DNA of 64,000 nucleotides from Oscillospiraceae bacterium (GCA_017458335.1 JAFTFT010000041.1:62001-126000); one strand, 5' to 3'. Counted from the first letter of the stretch, positions 16,538 through 31,100 are shown. Made by a program: numbers and translations. The notes: generated by a model not told the origin, from the letters alone.

Positions 16538-17923
16538 ATGAACCGATACGGAATTGAAGTCAATCTGAAGAACATTCCCGAGCTGGACCCGGATTTTTAC
16601 CCGCTGCAGCGTTTTAACGATGCCTTTCTTGCCGATGCCAAAAAGCCCATCGGTATCGCCGTCGAGCGTGCCGGCGGCCAGATGGCCTCTGTCCGCACGT
16701 TCATCCACGGCACCGCGGAGATGGCGGACGCCGACCGCTATTATATTGAGCGCCTTGTCAAAACCCTTCTCTGGATGAAGGGCGGCTTTCGGGTCCTTGT
16801 CTGCGGAGATGAAGAGATCTGTGCGTATCTGAAGAACGCCTACCGCGAGGGGGGACAGCAGGCTTTTGATGCCGACTTCATGGCCAAGGTCTTTGAGCAT
16901 CCCTTCGAGGTGGTCTCCACCGATCGGCTTCCGGAACCCCATGACGAGCCCAAGGCCATCGGCGGGCATCTGGACGGCTGCAGGATCGGTTTTGACGCCG
17001 GCGGCAGTGACCGCAAAGTCTCCGCCGTTATCGACGGGGAGCCGGTTTATTCCGAGGAGGTCGTCTGGTTCCCGAAGACCACCGCGGATCCGGATTATCA
17101 CTATGACGGCATCGTGGCCGCGCTGAAGTCGGCCGCGTCCCATATGCCGCGCGTCGATGCGGTCGGCGTTTCCTCCGCCGGCATCTATATCAACAACCGC
17201 ACTATGAACGCCTCTCTCTTTCTGAAGGTTCCACAGGAGCTTTATGAAAAGAAGGTCAAGGACATCTATATCCGTGCCATCACCGACACCTTCGGCCCGG
17301 ATATTCCCTTCTCCGTCATCAACGACGGCGATGTTACGGCCCTGGCCGGTGCCATGAGTCTGGAGACCAACAACGTTCTCGGCATCGCCATGGGCACCAG
17401 CGAGGCCGTCGGCTTTGTGGACCGCGAAGGGCGCATCACCGGCTGGCTGAACGAGCTGGCCTTTGTCCCGGTGGACGCCAACCCCGCCGCTATGGAAGAC
17501 GAGTGGAGCGGCGATATCGGCTGCGGCGTGAAGTACTTCTCCCAGGACGGCGTCATCAAGCTGGCCCCCGCCGCCGGGATTGAGCTGGACTCCTCGCTCT
17601 CCCCTGCCGAGAAGCTCAAGGTGGTTCAGAAGCTCATGGAAGCCGACGATCCTCGTGCCGCGGCGGTCTACCGCAGCATCGGCTGCTACCTGGCCCACAC
17701 CCTGTATTACTACAACGCCCTGTATGGCTGTGAGAATCTCCTTCTTCTCGGCCGTGTCATGTCCGGAAAGGGCGGCGATGTTCTGCTCGACACCTGCAAA
17801 GCTGTTCTGGCGGATGAATATCCCGAACTCGCAGCTTCGCTGCGCCTCGCCCTTCCCGATGAAAAGTTCCGCCGTGTCGGCCAGTCCGCCGTTGCAGCCT
17901 CTCTTCCGGAGGTCGTGAAATGA
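16538..17923 (+). CDS. ROK-like sugar kinase/regulator with long N-terminal extension
   Basis: Residues from about 145 onward resemble the ROK/hexokinase-fold ATPase domain: GFDAGGSDRKVSAVIDG is the phosphate 1 loop and VINDGDVTALAGAM carries the catalytic Asp region. The first ~145 residues have no match I recognise. The zinc motif CXCGXXGCXE of true ROK proteins is missing. It may phosphorylate GlcNAc or ManNAc for NagA, which would complete the route, but this is inferred from location. At 461 residues it is about 150 longer than a standard ROK kinase. GGAGGGATCCTG precedes the start. Confidence 0.7.
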   Translation: MNRYGIEVNLKNIPELDPDFYPLQRFNDAFLADAKKPIGIAVERAGGQMASVRTFIHGTAEMADADRYYIERLVKTLLWMKGGFRVLVCGDEEICAYLKNAYREGGQQAFDADFMAKVFEHPFEVVSTDRLPEPHDEPKAIGGHLDGCRIGFDAGGSDRKVSAVIDGEPVYSEEVVWFPKTTADPDYHYDGIVAALKSAASHMPRVDAVGVSSAGIYINNRTMNASLFLKVPQELYEKKVKDIYIRAITDTFGPDIPFSVINDGDVTALAGAMSLETNNVLGIAMGTSEAVGFVDREGRITGWLNELAFVPVDANPAAMEDEWSGDIGCGVKYFSQDGVIKLAPAAGIELDSSLSPAEKLKVVQKLMEADDPRAAAVYRSIGCYLAHTLYYYNALYGCENLLLLGRVMSGKGGDVLLDTCKAVLADEYPELAASLRLALPDEKFRRVGQSAVAASLPEVVK

Positions 17924-18576
17924 AGAAACATATTGTCTGCTTCGGTGACTCCAACACCCACGGCTACTGCGCCGACCCAAGCGACTGTGCCGACGGCGGC
18001 GACCGCTTCAACGAAGATGAGCGCTGGACCTGCCTGCTGCAGAAGGCGCTGGGCGAGGATTATCTTGTCCTCGAAGAGGGGCTTTCCGGCCGGACCTCGG
18101 TCTTCGACGATCCGCTTCATGAATGCATGTCCGGGCTGGACGTCATCTATTCCACCCTCATGAGTCATGAGCCGGTGGATCTGCTGATCCTCATGCTCGG
18201 CACCAACGACACCAAGGAGCGCTTCGGCGTGAGCGCTGCCTGTATCTCCCTCGGGCTGGAGCGCCTGGTCATGAAGGCCAAAACCGTCACGGCCTGGCGG
18301 GACGGTCGGCCCAATATTCTGATCATCTGCCCCCCGCACATCGGCGACGGCCTCTACCTCCGTCCGGAGGGTGACGCCATGGGCTTCGGCTGCCCGGAGA
18401 AGTCCCGGGAACTCGCGAAGTATCTCCGCCCCGTGGCGGAGGCCCAGCACTGTGCCTTTCTCGATGCGGAGGGCGTGGCGGAGTTTAACAGGCTCGACTG
18501 CATGCACCTGACCAGGAAAGGTCACGCCCAGCTGGCCGAAAAGCTTGCCGGGCTGGTTCCCGCCCTTCTCTCCTGA
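17920..18576 (+). CDS. SGNH/GDSL-family esterase
   Basis: The start overlaps the ROK-like stop by four bases (ATGA). The 218-residue cytoplasmic protein has the SGNH blocks: FGDSNTHG (nucleophile Ser), GLSGRTSV (Gly block), LGTNDTK (Asn block) and DCMHLTRKGH (Asp-His pair). It is therefore an acyl-ester hydrolase. In a sialic acid island a sialate O-acetylesterase role is attractive, since host sialic acids are often O-acetylated, but the substrate is not shown by sequence. Confidence 0.85.
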   Translation: MKKHIVCFGDSNTHGYCADPSDCADGGDRFNEDERWTCLLQKALGEDYLVLEEGLSGRTSVFDDPLHECMSGLDVIYSTLMSHEPVDLLILMLGTNDTKERFGVSAACISLGLERLVMKAKTVTAWRDGRPNILIICPPHIGDGLYLRPEGDAMGFGCPEKSRELAKYLRPVAEAQHCAFLDAEGVAEFNRLDCMHLTRKGHAQLAEKLAGLVPALLS

Positions 18577-19190
18577 TGGGCCGCCGCTTCTTTAACCCTG
18601 AGACCGGGATCTGGAAGTTTTTCAGCTGGCTCGGTGAAATCGTCTCCCTGAGTCTGCTCTGGACACTCTGTTCCATTCCGGTCGTCACCCTTGGGGCGGC
18701 CTCCACGGCGCTTTACGATGCGGTCGCCCATAACATGCGCCGCAAAGAATCCGACATGTTTCAGCGCTTCTTCGGCACCTTCCGAAGAGAGCTGAAGCCC
18801 GGCTGCCTTACGACGCTGCTCTGGGGCGCTGTCGCGGGCCTCCTCTTTTTTCTTTACCGCTCGCTTGCCGGCTCCGCCCCCGACGGCCAGGTCGTCACCG
18901 CCTGGAGTGCGGTCTTCCTGCTCCTGCTGTATCTGCTGCTCTGCGTCCTGAGCTGGGTTTTCCCGATTCTCTCGCGTTTCACCTTCGGCTTTGCCGCCCT
19001 GAACCGGACCGCTCTGCGCATCGCCCTCGGCAACATCCTGCGCTCCGCTCTGATGGCGCTGCTGACGGGGCTTGGGATCGCGGCCTTCTCCCAAAACTAT
19101 TTCTTTGTCTTCTTCGTCCCCGGCCTCATCGCCTGGCTCTCCAGTTTCCTGATCGAACCGGTGTTTGAAAAATACAGTGCTCCGGACTGA
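18576..19190 (+). CDS. YesL-like (DUF624) membrane protein
   Basis: The ATG shares a base with the preceding stop (TGATG). The 204-residue protein has four to five hydrophobic segments and the typical DUF624 opening (ETGIWKFFSWLGEIVSLSLL, then LCSIPVVTLGAASTALYD). Proteins of this family sit in many sugar-uptake operons of Firmicutes; their function is unknown. A strong terminator follows 36 bases after the stop. Confidence 0.85.
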   Translation: MGRRFFNPETGIWKFFSWLGEIVSLSLLWTLCSIPVVTLGAASTALYDAVAHNMRRKESDMFQRFFGTFRRELKPGCLTTLLWGAVAGLLFFLYRSLAGSAPDGQVVTAWSAVFLLLLYLLLCVLSWVFPILSRFTFGFAALNRTALRIALGNILRSALMALLTGLGIAAFSQNYFFVFFVPGLIAWLSSFLIEPVFEKYSAPD

Positions 19191-19226
19191 TCGGCGGCTT
19201 CTGTCCATATCATCCGGACATAACAT

Positions 19227-19260
19227 CAGCCCCGTGGGTGAATCACTCACGGGGCTGTTT
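19227..19260 (+). terminator. intrinsic terminator after the YesL-like gene
   Basis: CAGCCCCGTGGGTGA and CTCACGGGGCTG form a strong stem followed by TTTCAG. It separates the sialic acid island from the oppositely oriented pseudogene. Confidence 0.85.
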
Positions 19261-19274
19261 CAGTTGTTAGCTCT

Positions 19275-20402
19275 TTATTCTTCGACTTTCCAAGTATTTC
19301 CGGTATATTCGGGCATAAGGCTTTCCAGAAATCCGTATTTTACTTCATCATTCGGATATCCAAGGGAATAGTAATCCGCATCCTCATCATATTCCTTAAG
19401 GGTCAGATAGCCAGTTTGGTAGAGGAGCGGGACAGGATCTGGATTATCTCCCCGGCAGTCGGACAGTTCTCCTTCTGTCGCAAACAGCTCTTGTGTCGTA
19501 AATCGGCGGATATCGAAGTCGATCTCTCTGAGTCTCCTGACAAGAAAAGTAGGCGTACCGGAACCAAACCAGTAATAACCAAATTTCAGATGGTAGAACG
19601 CATTCAACAAGCTGAACGGATTGTAGACGCTCGGTCCGCCGACATTGAACCGATATCCGTCATAAGTACTTCTCAGTTTCTGCAGGCAGACTGCTGAAGA
19701 AAGCCCGTATTCCTCCGCCAGGCGGGTTATTTCTTCTGAAAAGCTGCTTTTCAGTTCCGCTTCTGTGATTCCGCACATTCCGGCATACTGCTTACTGAAA
19801 GAAATATCATTCAGCTGATTCAGGTCACTGAAAATACTGATCTTGCTGAACTTCGTTACGCCGGTTATGAAGACGAACTGCAGATATGCATCATAGCTTT
19901 TCAATGCACTGAAAAAACCTTTGAATACTGCTTTATTATGCTCCTCAAGCTCTGCGTTTTCCATTGCTTCCAGAAGCGACTTGTCATATTCATCCACCAG
20001 CACGACACAGCGCAATCCGCTTTGTTTTTGCGCTCTGACGAGCAGATGTTGGAATCGGACTGCAAGAGAGGCTTCTCGGTCCGTACATCCATAAACTGTT
20101 TCCCATTCTTTCAGATGCGCGTCAAGAATCCCTTCCAGCGCCCCAGCGCTCTGATAACTGTCCCGGTTGAAATCAAAATAGAAAACAGGATAAGACTTCC
20201 ATGCCTCTGGCTTTCCCTCTTCAAGCCGCTCGATCGAAAGGCCAGAAAAAAGTTCCTTCTTTCCTTCCCAGTATGCCCGCATGGTGGAGAGCAGAAGGCT
20301 TTTTCCAAAACGTCTGGGGCGACTCAGAAAAAATTGGCTTCCTGACTCTTTCAGCTGAAAAATATACTCTGTCTTGTCAACGTAATCCTTTACTTGCGTT
20401 CC
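19275..20402 (-). pseudogene. truncated AAA-ATPase-like / PD-(D/E)XK nuclease family relic
   Basis: The open frame reads DYVDKTEYIFQL then FLSRPRRFGKSLLLST (Walker A-like) and VVLVDEYDKSLL (Walker B-like), the hallmark of the AAA-ATPase-like family with a C-terminal nuclease domain. The frame opens directly after a stop at 20403 and has no ATG, GTG or TTG before MRAYW at 20282, so about 20 N-terminal residues including the start are lost. The C-terminus stops after YPNDEVKYGFLESLMPEYT, where the nuclease domain (about 150-200 residues) should begin. Both ends are missing, so this is a relic. Confidence 0.8.
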
Positions 20403-20414
20403 TCATATTTCTGC

Positions 20415-21821
20415 TCAATCATAAATGCCTTTTCCCAGACAGCACTTTTTATATTTCTTTCCCGAACCGCAGGGACAGGGATCGTTTCTCCCGGGCTTTT
20501 TTGTTTCTCTCACAAACGGAGTATCCCCGATATAGGCGAGGGTCCCTCGCGGCAGTTCTTTTTCCTCTGGGAAGCGCTCATAAAATACTCCACCGCTGTA
20601 ATCCTCTGACAGTCTGGCATATTCTTTTTTGAACTTCTGAAACTGGCCTTCCTGATCTTTAAGAGCGAACAATTCCAGTGTCTCTCCCATTTGATCCACG
20701 AGGAAAGGGTACTCCTGGCGAAGCATCATGGCCATCTGACGGCTTTTTTCGCCTTCCTTCATCAGGCACAGCAGGGTATCCAGAAAGGCGAATCTTTGCA
20801 GCTTCGAATCCTCATAGGTTTCCAGCCTCATGACGGCAAGCTGCAGCCAGAGTGTATCCTTCAGTCTCCGGTCATGTTCTAGTGCACCCAGAAGCAGATT
20901 CCTTCGATATTCGAGAAGGTCCTGGTTGTGATGTGTATTGCGGATTATTTCCGCGGTCTCAAAGAGGCTGTCCATTTCACGATAGACGACGTGCGACATC
21001 AAAACGGAAGGTCTCCTTGCGCAGGCATTCATAAACGGAGTAATCAGTTCTTCCGGATTCCTCTCTTTCAGAAGTCGGCGGCAGCTGCGCAGGAACTGAT
21101 CGTATTCTTTCAGCACGGCAAGCAGGCTGTCCTTCTCGGCCGAAACCTGCATCATGAGAACGGTGTAAAGATAAATCGCCGCATCCAGATTTGTTCTGTC
21201 CCACTTGGTCTTTTCCAGCAGGTCACGACGCAGGTGCTCTGCTTCCTGACTCTGCCCGTTGGCTTGCGCCGCATCGCCATAATTCAGAAGAAAATCAAAG
21301 TCTCTCCACCCGAGCTGATACGCTTTCCGAAACTCCGGAAGCGCCTTTTTGTACCAGCTTCCATCGTGCAGTCCCACTGCCGCAATGGCGTGGGCTTCGG
21401 CAAAATCTGGTTTCAGTTCCGCCAGCTTCTGTGCAGTTTTTGCTGCCTTTCGCGGATTTCCCGCCCGAAGCTGCATCTTGGCCAGATTCAGGAGCAGGAA
21501 GGGATCGTTCGGATCGAACTTCAGCGCCTCTGAGAGGCAGTCCGCTGCAGTCTTTTCATCTCCCTCTTCCAGCAGTCTCCCCGCATGACCGACCCAGAAC
21601 CTGACTGACGGATCTTCCGGAATCGGGAACACCAGCTCATCGACTGCGGGCGGTCCCTCCTTCAGGATCTCATAGGCACGACGAATCCGCTGGAATTTCT
21701 CCGGATCCTTCTCCGGCGGGTACTGCCTCACAAGGCGAAAATATGCTCTCTTGATTTCGTCTTCCCCGGCGCCCGGCTTCAGGCCAAGGACTCCAAAGCT
21801 CTGATCATAATCTCCCTTCAT
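20415..21821 (-). CDS. J-domain, TPR and SEC-C motif protein
   Basis: Residues 1-55 are a J-domain ([20 protein letters not shown], then [15 protein letters not shown]) in which the HPD tripeptide is replaced by PEKDPE, as in a known Clostridia subclass. Residues about 85-260 are helical TPR-like repeats. The last 25 residues are a SEC-C zinc motif, [17 protein letters not shown]. It is likely the client-delivery co-chaperone of the Hsp70 whose gene it overlaps by four bases (ATGA). The missing HPD raises doubt whether it stimulates ATPase activity in the usual way. Confidence 0.85.
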   Translation of the reverse strand: MKGDYDQSFGVLGLKPGAGEDEIKRAYFRLVRQYPPEKDPEKFQRIRRAYEILKEGPPAVDELVFPIPEDPSVRFWVGHAGRLLEEGDEKTAADCLSEALKFDPNDPFLLLNLAKMQLRAGNPRKAAKTAQKLAELKPDFAEAHAIAAVGLHDGSWYKKALPEFRKAYQLGWRDFDFLLNYGDAAQANGQSQEAEHLRRDLLEKTKWDRTNLDAAIYLYTVLMMQVSAEKDSLLAVLKEYDQFLRSCRRLLKERNPEELITPFMNACARRPSVLMSHVVYREMDSLFETAEIIRNTHHNQDLLEYRRNLLLGALEHDRRLKDTLWLQLAVMRLETYEDSKLQRFAFLDTLLCLMKEGEKSRQMAMMLRQEYPFLVDQMGETLELFALKDQEGQFQKFKKEYARLSEDYSGGVFYERFPEEKELPRGTLAYIGDTPFVRETKKPGRNDPCPCGSGKKYKKCCLGKGIYD

Positions 21822-23518
21822 CTCTTGTTCCTCGCCTCTTCAAGCAGTTCCCGGAGCCATTCTCCCGCTTCCTCCTCACTGATAGCATCTCCCGTTATCA
21901 GCGCGGTTTTCAGCTCGTCCAATGCTGTCCGGATGTCCTCCTTCAGGTCGTCCGAAACCTCGTCCTCCTTTGTGAGGATTCTCTCTGCCGTCCGGATTGC
22001 CGTCCGCCAGGCCTTTGCTCCTTCGGCTTCCTTCCATTTGCTCAGATCCGGCTCCGCCATGTGCTCTCGGGTCATGTCGATCTCGATGCCCTTCTCCGCT
22101 CCGGTGGAGAGAAGCTTTGCCGACACCTTCAGCATACCGTTCAGATCATAGGAAAAGCTGATGTCCAGTTTTTCCTCCCCGGCCCGTTTCGGCGGAACAT
22201 CCCGTATATGAAACTGCCCCAGCAGATGGTTGTGCGTGGCAATCATGCTCTCGCCCTGATACACTTCGATCAGAATCTCTGTCTGATAATCTCCGCTTGT
22301 ATGATACCGCTCTGTCCTTGTCGTCGGGATCGTCACATTTCTCGGAATCACAACGCTCATGTGATCGCCCCGGCCGTCATCATCGGTACGGACGCCAAGC
22401 GTGTAGGGGTTCACATCCGTCATGATCAGTCCGTCCGACGGATCGATCTCTCCCGAAATCATGGCGGCCTGGATCGCCGCTCCTTCCGCAACCGCGTACT
22501 CCGGATGCACTGCAACGGAGGCGGCTTTCCCAAGATAATCCTGAAGATCTCTGGCAACCATCGGCATTCTTGTCGAGCCTCCGACCAGGATAACCAGATC
22601 GAGTTCCTCATCGGAAATGCCGGCATCCGAAAGGACTCTGTCGATCGGTTCATGGGTGCGCTCCATCAGATCTCCGGTCATCTTCTCAAACTGTTCCCGC
22701 GTAATCGTTTCGTCCAGTTCAACCGGCTTTCCGTTGATTACACAGATTGCCGGAACCAAAATGTGATACGCTTCTGCTTCGCTCAGGCTCATCTTGCACT
22801 TTTCCGCCTCTTCCTTGAGCTGAGCCATGGCACGCCGGTCTTTCCTCAGATTTCTACCATATCTGTCCTGGAAGCGCCGGATCAGATCGTCCATCAGTCT
22901 TTCGTCAAAATCTTTGCCACCCAGCCGGTTATCCCCGCCGGATGCCTTGACCTCCAATACGCCCTCAAACATCTCCAGCAGTGTCACATCAAAAGTTCCG
23001 CCGCCCAGATCATAGACCAGCACATGGCTTTCCTCTTCCATGTGCTCCAGTCCGTAGCTCAGCGCCGCGGCAGTCGGCTCGTTTAGAATCCGCTCTACGG
23101 TAAAGCCCGCCTGCTCCCCGGCAAGAACAGTTTCCCTGCGTTGAATCTCGTTAAAATAGGCTGGGACAGAAATGACCGCCCGCTCGACGTTTTCCCCGAG
23201 GTATTCCGATGCATAGCTTCTTACATAGGAGAGCAGCTTTGCCTGAAGTTCAACCGGTGAGTACCGGGCATTTCCAAGAGAGACCCTTTCACTCGTTCCG
23301 GTCTTTCGTTTCACTTCAATGGCTGTGTTTTCCGGCCGCAGAAGATATTGCGACCGAGCACGATCTCCGATTACCCAATTCCCGCTCTCGTCGATACCGA
23401 CTGCCGACGGGGTGATCACCACGCCGTCCGGATTCAGGATAAGTTTCTTTTCTCCGTTTCGATAAATTGCCGCTTCCGTAGTCGATGTTCCGAGATCAAT
23501 CCCGATAATGGCATTCAT
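21818..23518 (-). CDS. second Hsp70 (DnaK-like) chaperone
   Basis: The start is the ATG at 23518, after CAGGAGG, not the longer upstream frame. The 566-residue protein has an Hsp70 nucleotide-binding domain: [41 protein letters not shown] and [12 protein letters not shown] substrate-binding domain begins near [13 protein letters not shown]. The C-terminal lid is shorter than in DnaK (about 610 residues) and lacks the EEVD-like Gly-rich tail. It is not the housekeeping dnaK locus: partners overlap it on both sides and no CIRCE or HrcA site is present. Confidence 0.93.
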   Translation of the reverse strand: MNAIIGIDLGTSTTEAAIYRNGEKKLILNPDGVVITPSAVGIDESGNWVIGDRARSQYLLRPENTAIEVKRKTGTSERVSLGNARYSPVELQAKLLSYVRSYASEYLGENVERAVISVPAYFNEIQRRETVLAGEQAGFTVERILNEPTAAALSYGLEHMEEESHVLVYDLGGGTFDVTLLEMFEGVLEVKASGGDNRLGGKDFDERLMDDLIRRFQDRYGRNLRKDRRAMAQLKEEAEKCKMSLSEAEAYHILVPAICVINGKPVELDETITREQFEKMTGDLMERTHEPIDRVLSDAGISDEELDLVILVGGSTRMPMVARDLQDYLGKAASVAVHPEYAVAEGAAIQAAMISGEIDPSDGLIMTDVNPYTLGVRTDDDGRGDHMSVVIPRNVTIPTTRTERYHTSGDYQTEILIEVYQGESMIATHNHLLGQFHIRDVPPKRAGEEKLDISFSYDLNGMLKVSAKLLSTGAEKGIEIDMTREHMAEPDLSKWKEAEGAKAWRTAIRTAERILTKEDEVSDDLKEDIRTALDELKTALITGDAISEEEAGEWLRELLEEARNKR

Positions 23519-24168
23519 CGTATTTCCTCCTGTTTCAGCCCGGTGTCGAATCCTGATTCCGCCGCCATCTTCCGAAAGGCCGAGACTTTCGCCTTTCGGA
23601 GGATTTTGCCCAAATAGGCGTAGCCGTTGGAAAGTACCTCCGCAACCGTGTTTTCCTGCTCTGCGTTCCCTGCATCGCACACATCAATGACTTCATGAAT
23701 GCTGTAATCCACCGGCACGCCGGCATCACCGATCACCTGGAATCCTGCCGGCAGGCTCGCCGAACGCAGCTTATCTTCCGCAAGCCTCAGCTGACGCGAC
23801 CACTCTTCCGATCCGGATTCATCCGCCGCCCTCTTCAGAGCGGAAAGCTGTTCCATGGCCGTCATACAGAGTTGCAGCAGATTGTTTTCACGCTGTGCAG
23901 TCTGTCTGCGTTCCCGTTCCATCGTCTGTGTCAGCGCATCGGACAGTGTTTCGTTCTCTTTTCTCTGTTTTCTCTGCATCTCCTCCCAGCTGTCCAGAAG
24001 ATCTTCAATTGCCATGTCGTGCTGGTTGGCCGCACTGCGGAGTTCTTTGAGATCATCCCTCAGCTCATCCGTATGATGCGCTCCCGCCTGATACCAGGTT
24101 TCCAGAGATGACTCTATCCTTTCGAGACGCTCTGTGATCTGTCGCAGCAGTTTCCTGAATCCAAACAT
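23515..24168 (-). CDS. GrpE-like nucleotide exchange factor
   Basis: The 217-residue protein has a long N-terminal coiled coil (about 1-125) and a C-terminal beta domain reading GFQVIGDAGVPVDYSIHEVI, then NTVAEVLSNGYAYLGKILRKAKV, which matches the GrpE head (HEAV..., TVVEVLQKGY..., VIRPAMV) with substitutions. It would release ADP from the Hsp70 encoded by the next gene, with which it overlaps by four bases. It is the first gene of the three-gene operon. GGAGAGAAG lies seven bases before the start. Confidence 0.82.
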   Translation of the reverse strand: MFGFRKLLRQITERLERIESSLETWYQAGAHHTDELRDDLKELRSAANQHDMAIEDLLDSWEEMQRKQRKENETLSDALTQTMERERRQTAQRENNLLQLCMTAMEQLSALKRAADESGSEEWSRQLRLAEDKLRSASLPAGFQVIGDAGVPVDYSIHEVIDVCDAGNAEQENTVAEVLSNGYAYLGKILRKAKVSAFRKMAAESGFDTGLKQEEIR

Positions 24169-24279
24169 TTATCTTCTCTCCATCAATATGATATCTGATT
24201 TCTGCTCAAGTACCCGGCAGCCCGTACTCAGTTTCCTCCGGGCGCCGGACTCGATTGGTCCTGTTTTTCCGTATGGTAT

Positions 24280-24308
24280 CAGTATAACGAAAAAGTCATC
24301 TGGAATCA
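24280..24308 (-). promoter_or_regulatory. promoter of the GrpE-like/Hsp70/J operon
   Basis: On the minus strand TTGATT (24303-24308) and TATACT (24280-24285) are 17 bases apart, giving a leader of about 105 bases. No CIRCE inverted repeat (TTAGCACTC-N9-GAGTGCTAA) is present, so the operon is probably not under HrcA. Confidence 0.7.
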
Positions 24309-24312
24309 ATAA

Positions 24313-24351
24313 GGAATCTCCCGAATGAGCGCTTGGCTCATCCGGGAGATT
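24313..24351 (-). terminator. terminator of the rpoBC operon
   Basis: A 17-base stem (GAATCTCCCGGATGAGC with GCTCATTCGGGAGATTC, loop CAAGC) follows the rpoC stop by about 50 bases. Confidence 0.75.
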
Positions 24352-24402
24352 CTTTATTCAGGCTTTATTAGACCTTTTCCGATCACATTTGATTGTTCGG
24401 AA

Positions 24403-28142
<3,740 letters not shown>

Positions 28143-28143
<1 letters not shown>

Positions 28144-31100
28144 CACTCATCCTCCTCTGTGTAATCGTCGGAATCATCCCCGCCGAAGTCCAGGTCGGCT
28201 CCCAGCTCGTCCACCGGCACATCGTCGATGGAGTAACCCTCGGAGACGATCTCCTCATCGCTTCCCTGATAGAGCTCCTCGCGGACCTCATCGCTGGGGA
28301 TGTAATCGTCGTCATCGTCGTCCTTCAGCTCGATCTCGTTGCCTTCTTCATCAAGGACGCGGACATCGAGGCAGAGGCTCTGCAGTTCCTTGATCAGGAC
28401 CTTGAAGCTCTCGGGCACACCCGGCTGCGGGATGTTGTTGCCCTTGACGATGGCTTCGTAGGTCTTCACACGGCCGGTGACGTCGTCCGACTTCACCGTC
28501 AGGATCTCCTGCAGCGTGTAGGCAGCGCCGTAAGCTTCCAGCGCCCAAACTTCCATTTCACCGAAACGCTGGCCGCCGAACTGGGCCTTGCCGCCCAGAG
28601 GCTGCTGCGTTACGAGGCTGTAGGGGCCGGTGGAGCGTGCGTGGATCTTATCGTCGACCAGGTGGTGCAGCTTCAGGAAGTAGACCCAGCCGACCGTGAC
28701 GTCGTTGTCGAACTTCTCGCCCGTGCGTCCGTCGTACATGACGCTCTTTCCGTCCTCGCGCAGGCCGGCCTGCTTAAGCGTGTCGCGGATGGTCACCTCA
28801 TTGGCGCCGTTGAAAACCGGCGTCGCGACCTTCCAGCCAAGAGCCTGGGCCGCATAGCCAAGGTGGACCTCCAGGACCTGCCCGATGTTCATACGGGAAG
28901 GAACGCCCAGGGGGTTCAGCACGATGTCCAGCGGCGTGCCGTCGGGCAGATAAGGCATATCCTCACGCGGCAGGATGCGGGAGACGACGCCCTTGTTGCC
29001 GTGGCGTCCGGCCATCTTGTCGCCGACGGAGATCTTGCGCTTCTGTGCGATGTAAACGCGGACAACCTGGTTGACGCCCGGGTTCATCTCGTCACCCGCC
29101 TCGCGGGTAAAGACCTTGACGTCGACGATGATGCCGCTCTCGCCATGAGGCACCTTCAGCGAGGTGTCACGGACTTCTCTGGCCTTCTCACCGAAGATGG
29201 CGCGGAGCAGGCGCTCCTCCGCCGTGAGATCGGTCTCGCCCTTCGGCGTAACCTTGCCGACGAGGATGTCTCCGGCGGTGACTTCGGCGCCGACCATGAT
29301 GATGCCGCGCTCGTCCAGATACTTCAGCGCGTCGTCGCCGACACCGGGGATGTCTCTCGTAATCTCCTCGGGTCCGAGCTTCGTGTCACGCGCGTCGCAT
29401 TCATATTCCTCAACGTGGATTGAGGTGAAGACATCCTCCATCACCAGACGCTCGTTGAGCAGGATGGCGTCTTCGTAGTTGTAGCCTTCCCAGTTCATAT
29501 AGCCGACCAGGATGTTCTTGCCGAGGGAGATCTCGCCGTTGGAGGTGCTCGGTCCGTCCGCCAGCACGTCGCCCTTCAGGACGCGGTCGCCCGTGGAGAC
29601 GATCGGGCGCTGGTTGATGCAGGTGCCCTGGTTGGAGCGGGAGAACTTGATGAGCTTGTAATCCTGGTTTCTGCCGGAGTCATAGCGCACCGTGATGTGC
29701 GTGGAGTCCACGCGCGTCACGACGCCGTCTTCCTCCGCCAGCACGCACACGCCGGAGTCCACCGCGCACTTGTGCTCAATACCCGTGGCAACGATCGGCG
29801 CCTGGGTCGTCAGCAGAGGAACGGCCTGACGCTGCATGTTCGCGCCCATCAGGGCACGGTTGGCGTCGTCGTTCTCCAGGAACGGAATCATGGCCGTCGC
29901 GATGGAGACCATCATCTTCGGGCTCACGTCGATGTAGTCAACGTCTTCGCGGTTGACTTCGATGGTATCGTTGCGGTGACGGCAGGTGACACGCCTGTTC
30001 TTCAGGCAGCCGTTCTCGTCCACCGGTTCGGAGGCCTGGGCAACGACGTACTGGTCTTCCATGTCCGCCGTCATATAGGTGATCTCATCGGTCAGGCGGC
30101 AGGTGCCCTTCTCGACGCGGCGATACGGCGCCACCAGGAAACCGTACTCATTGGCCCGCGCATAGGAAGCGAGGTAGTTGATCAGACCGATGTTCGGGCC
30201 TTCCGGCGTCTCGATCGGGCACAGGCGTCCGTAATGGCTGTAGTGCACGTCTCGCACGTCGAAGCTCGCGCGCTCACGGCTCAGACCGCCAGGGCCCAGG
30301 GCCGACATACGGCGCTTGTGCGTCAGTTCGGAAAGCGGGTTGGTCTGGTCCATGAACTGGCTCAGCGGGGAGGAGCCGAAGAATTCCTTGATCGCCGCGG
30401 TAACCGGGCGGATGTTGATGAGGCTCTGCGGCGTGACGATATCGAGGTCCTGCAGAGTCATGCGCTCGCGGATCACGCGCTCCATTCTGGCAAAGCCAAT
30501 GCGGAACTGGTTCTGAAGCAGTTCGCCGACGCAGCGCACACGGCGGTTGCCCAGATGGTCGATGTCGTCCGGCTCGCCCATGCCGTGGGCGAGGCAGTTG
30601 AGGTAGTTGACAGAGGCGAAGATATCATCGGCAATGATGTGCTTCGGGACCAGCTCATCCATGTGCTCTTTGATCGCGTCCTTCAGCGCGTCGCCGGAGA
30701 ACTGATCCATAAGCTCACGGAGAATGATGCCGCGGACCTTTTCCTTGATGCCGAGTTCGGCCGGGTCGAAGTCCACATAATGGCTCATGTTCACCATGCC
30801 GTTGGAGAAGATGCGGACCTTCTTGCCGTCGATGACGACGTCCATCATCACCACGCCCGCATCGTCGATCTGGCGGGCCTTCTCGCGGGAGATGATCTCG
30901 CCCTCTTCGGCGATGATCTCACCGGTGGCCGGATCGGAAACCGTGCAGCCCAGCTCGTGCCCCACGATACGCGGATACAGGGCGAGCTTCTTGTTGAACT
31001 TGTAACGGCCGACATTGGACAGCTCATAGCGGCGGCGGTCATAGAACAGGCCGTCCAGCAGGGTCTCGGCCGACTCCACCGTGGGAGGATCGCCCGGACG

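Noticed and set aside
24169-24312. Possible CIRCE/HrcA element before the GrpE-like operon
   Set aside because: No TTAGCACTC-N9-GAGTGCTAA repeat is present in the leader.
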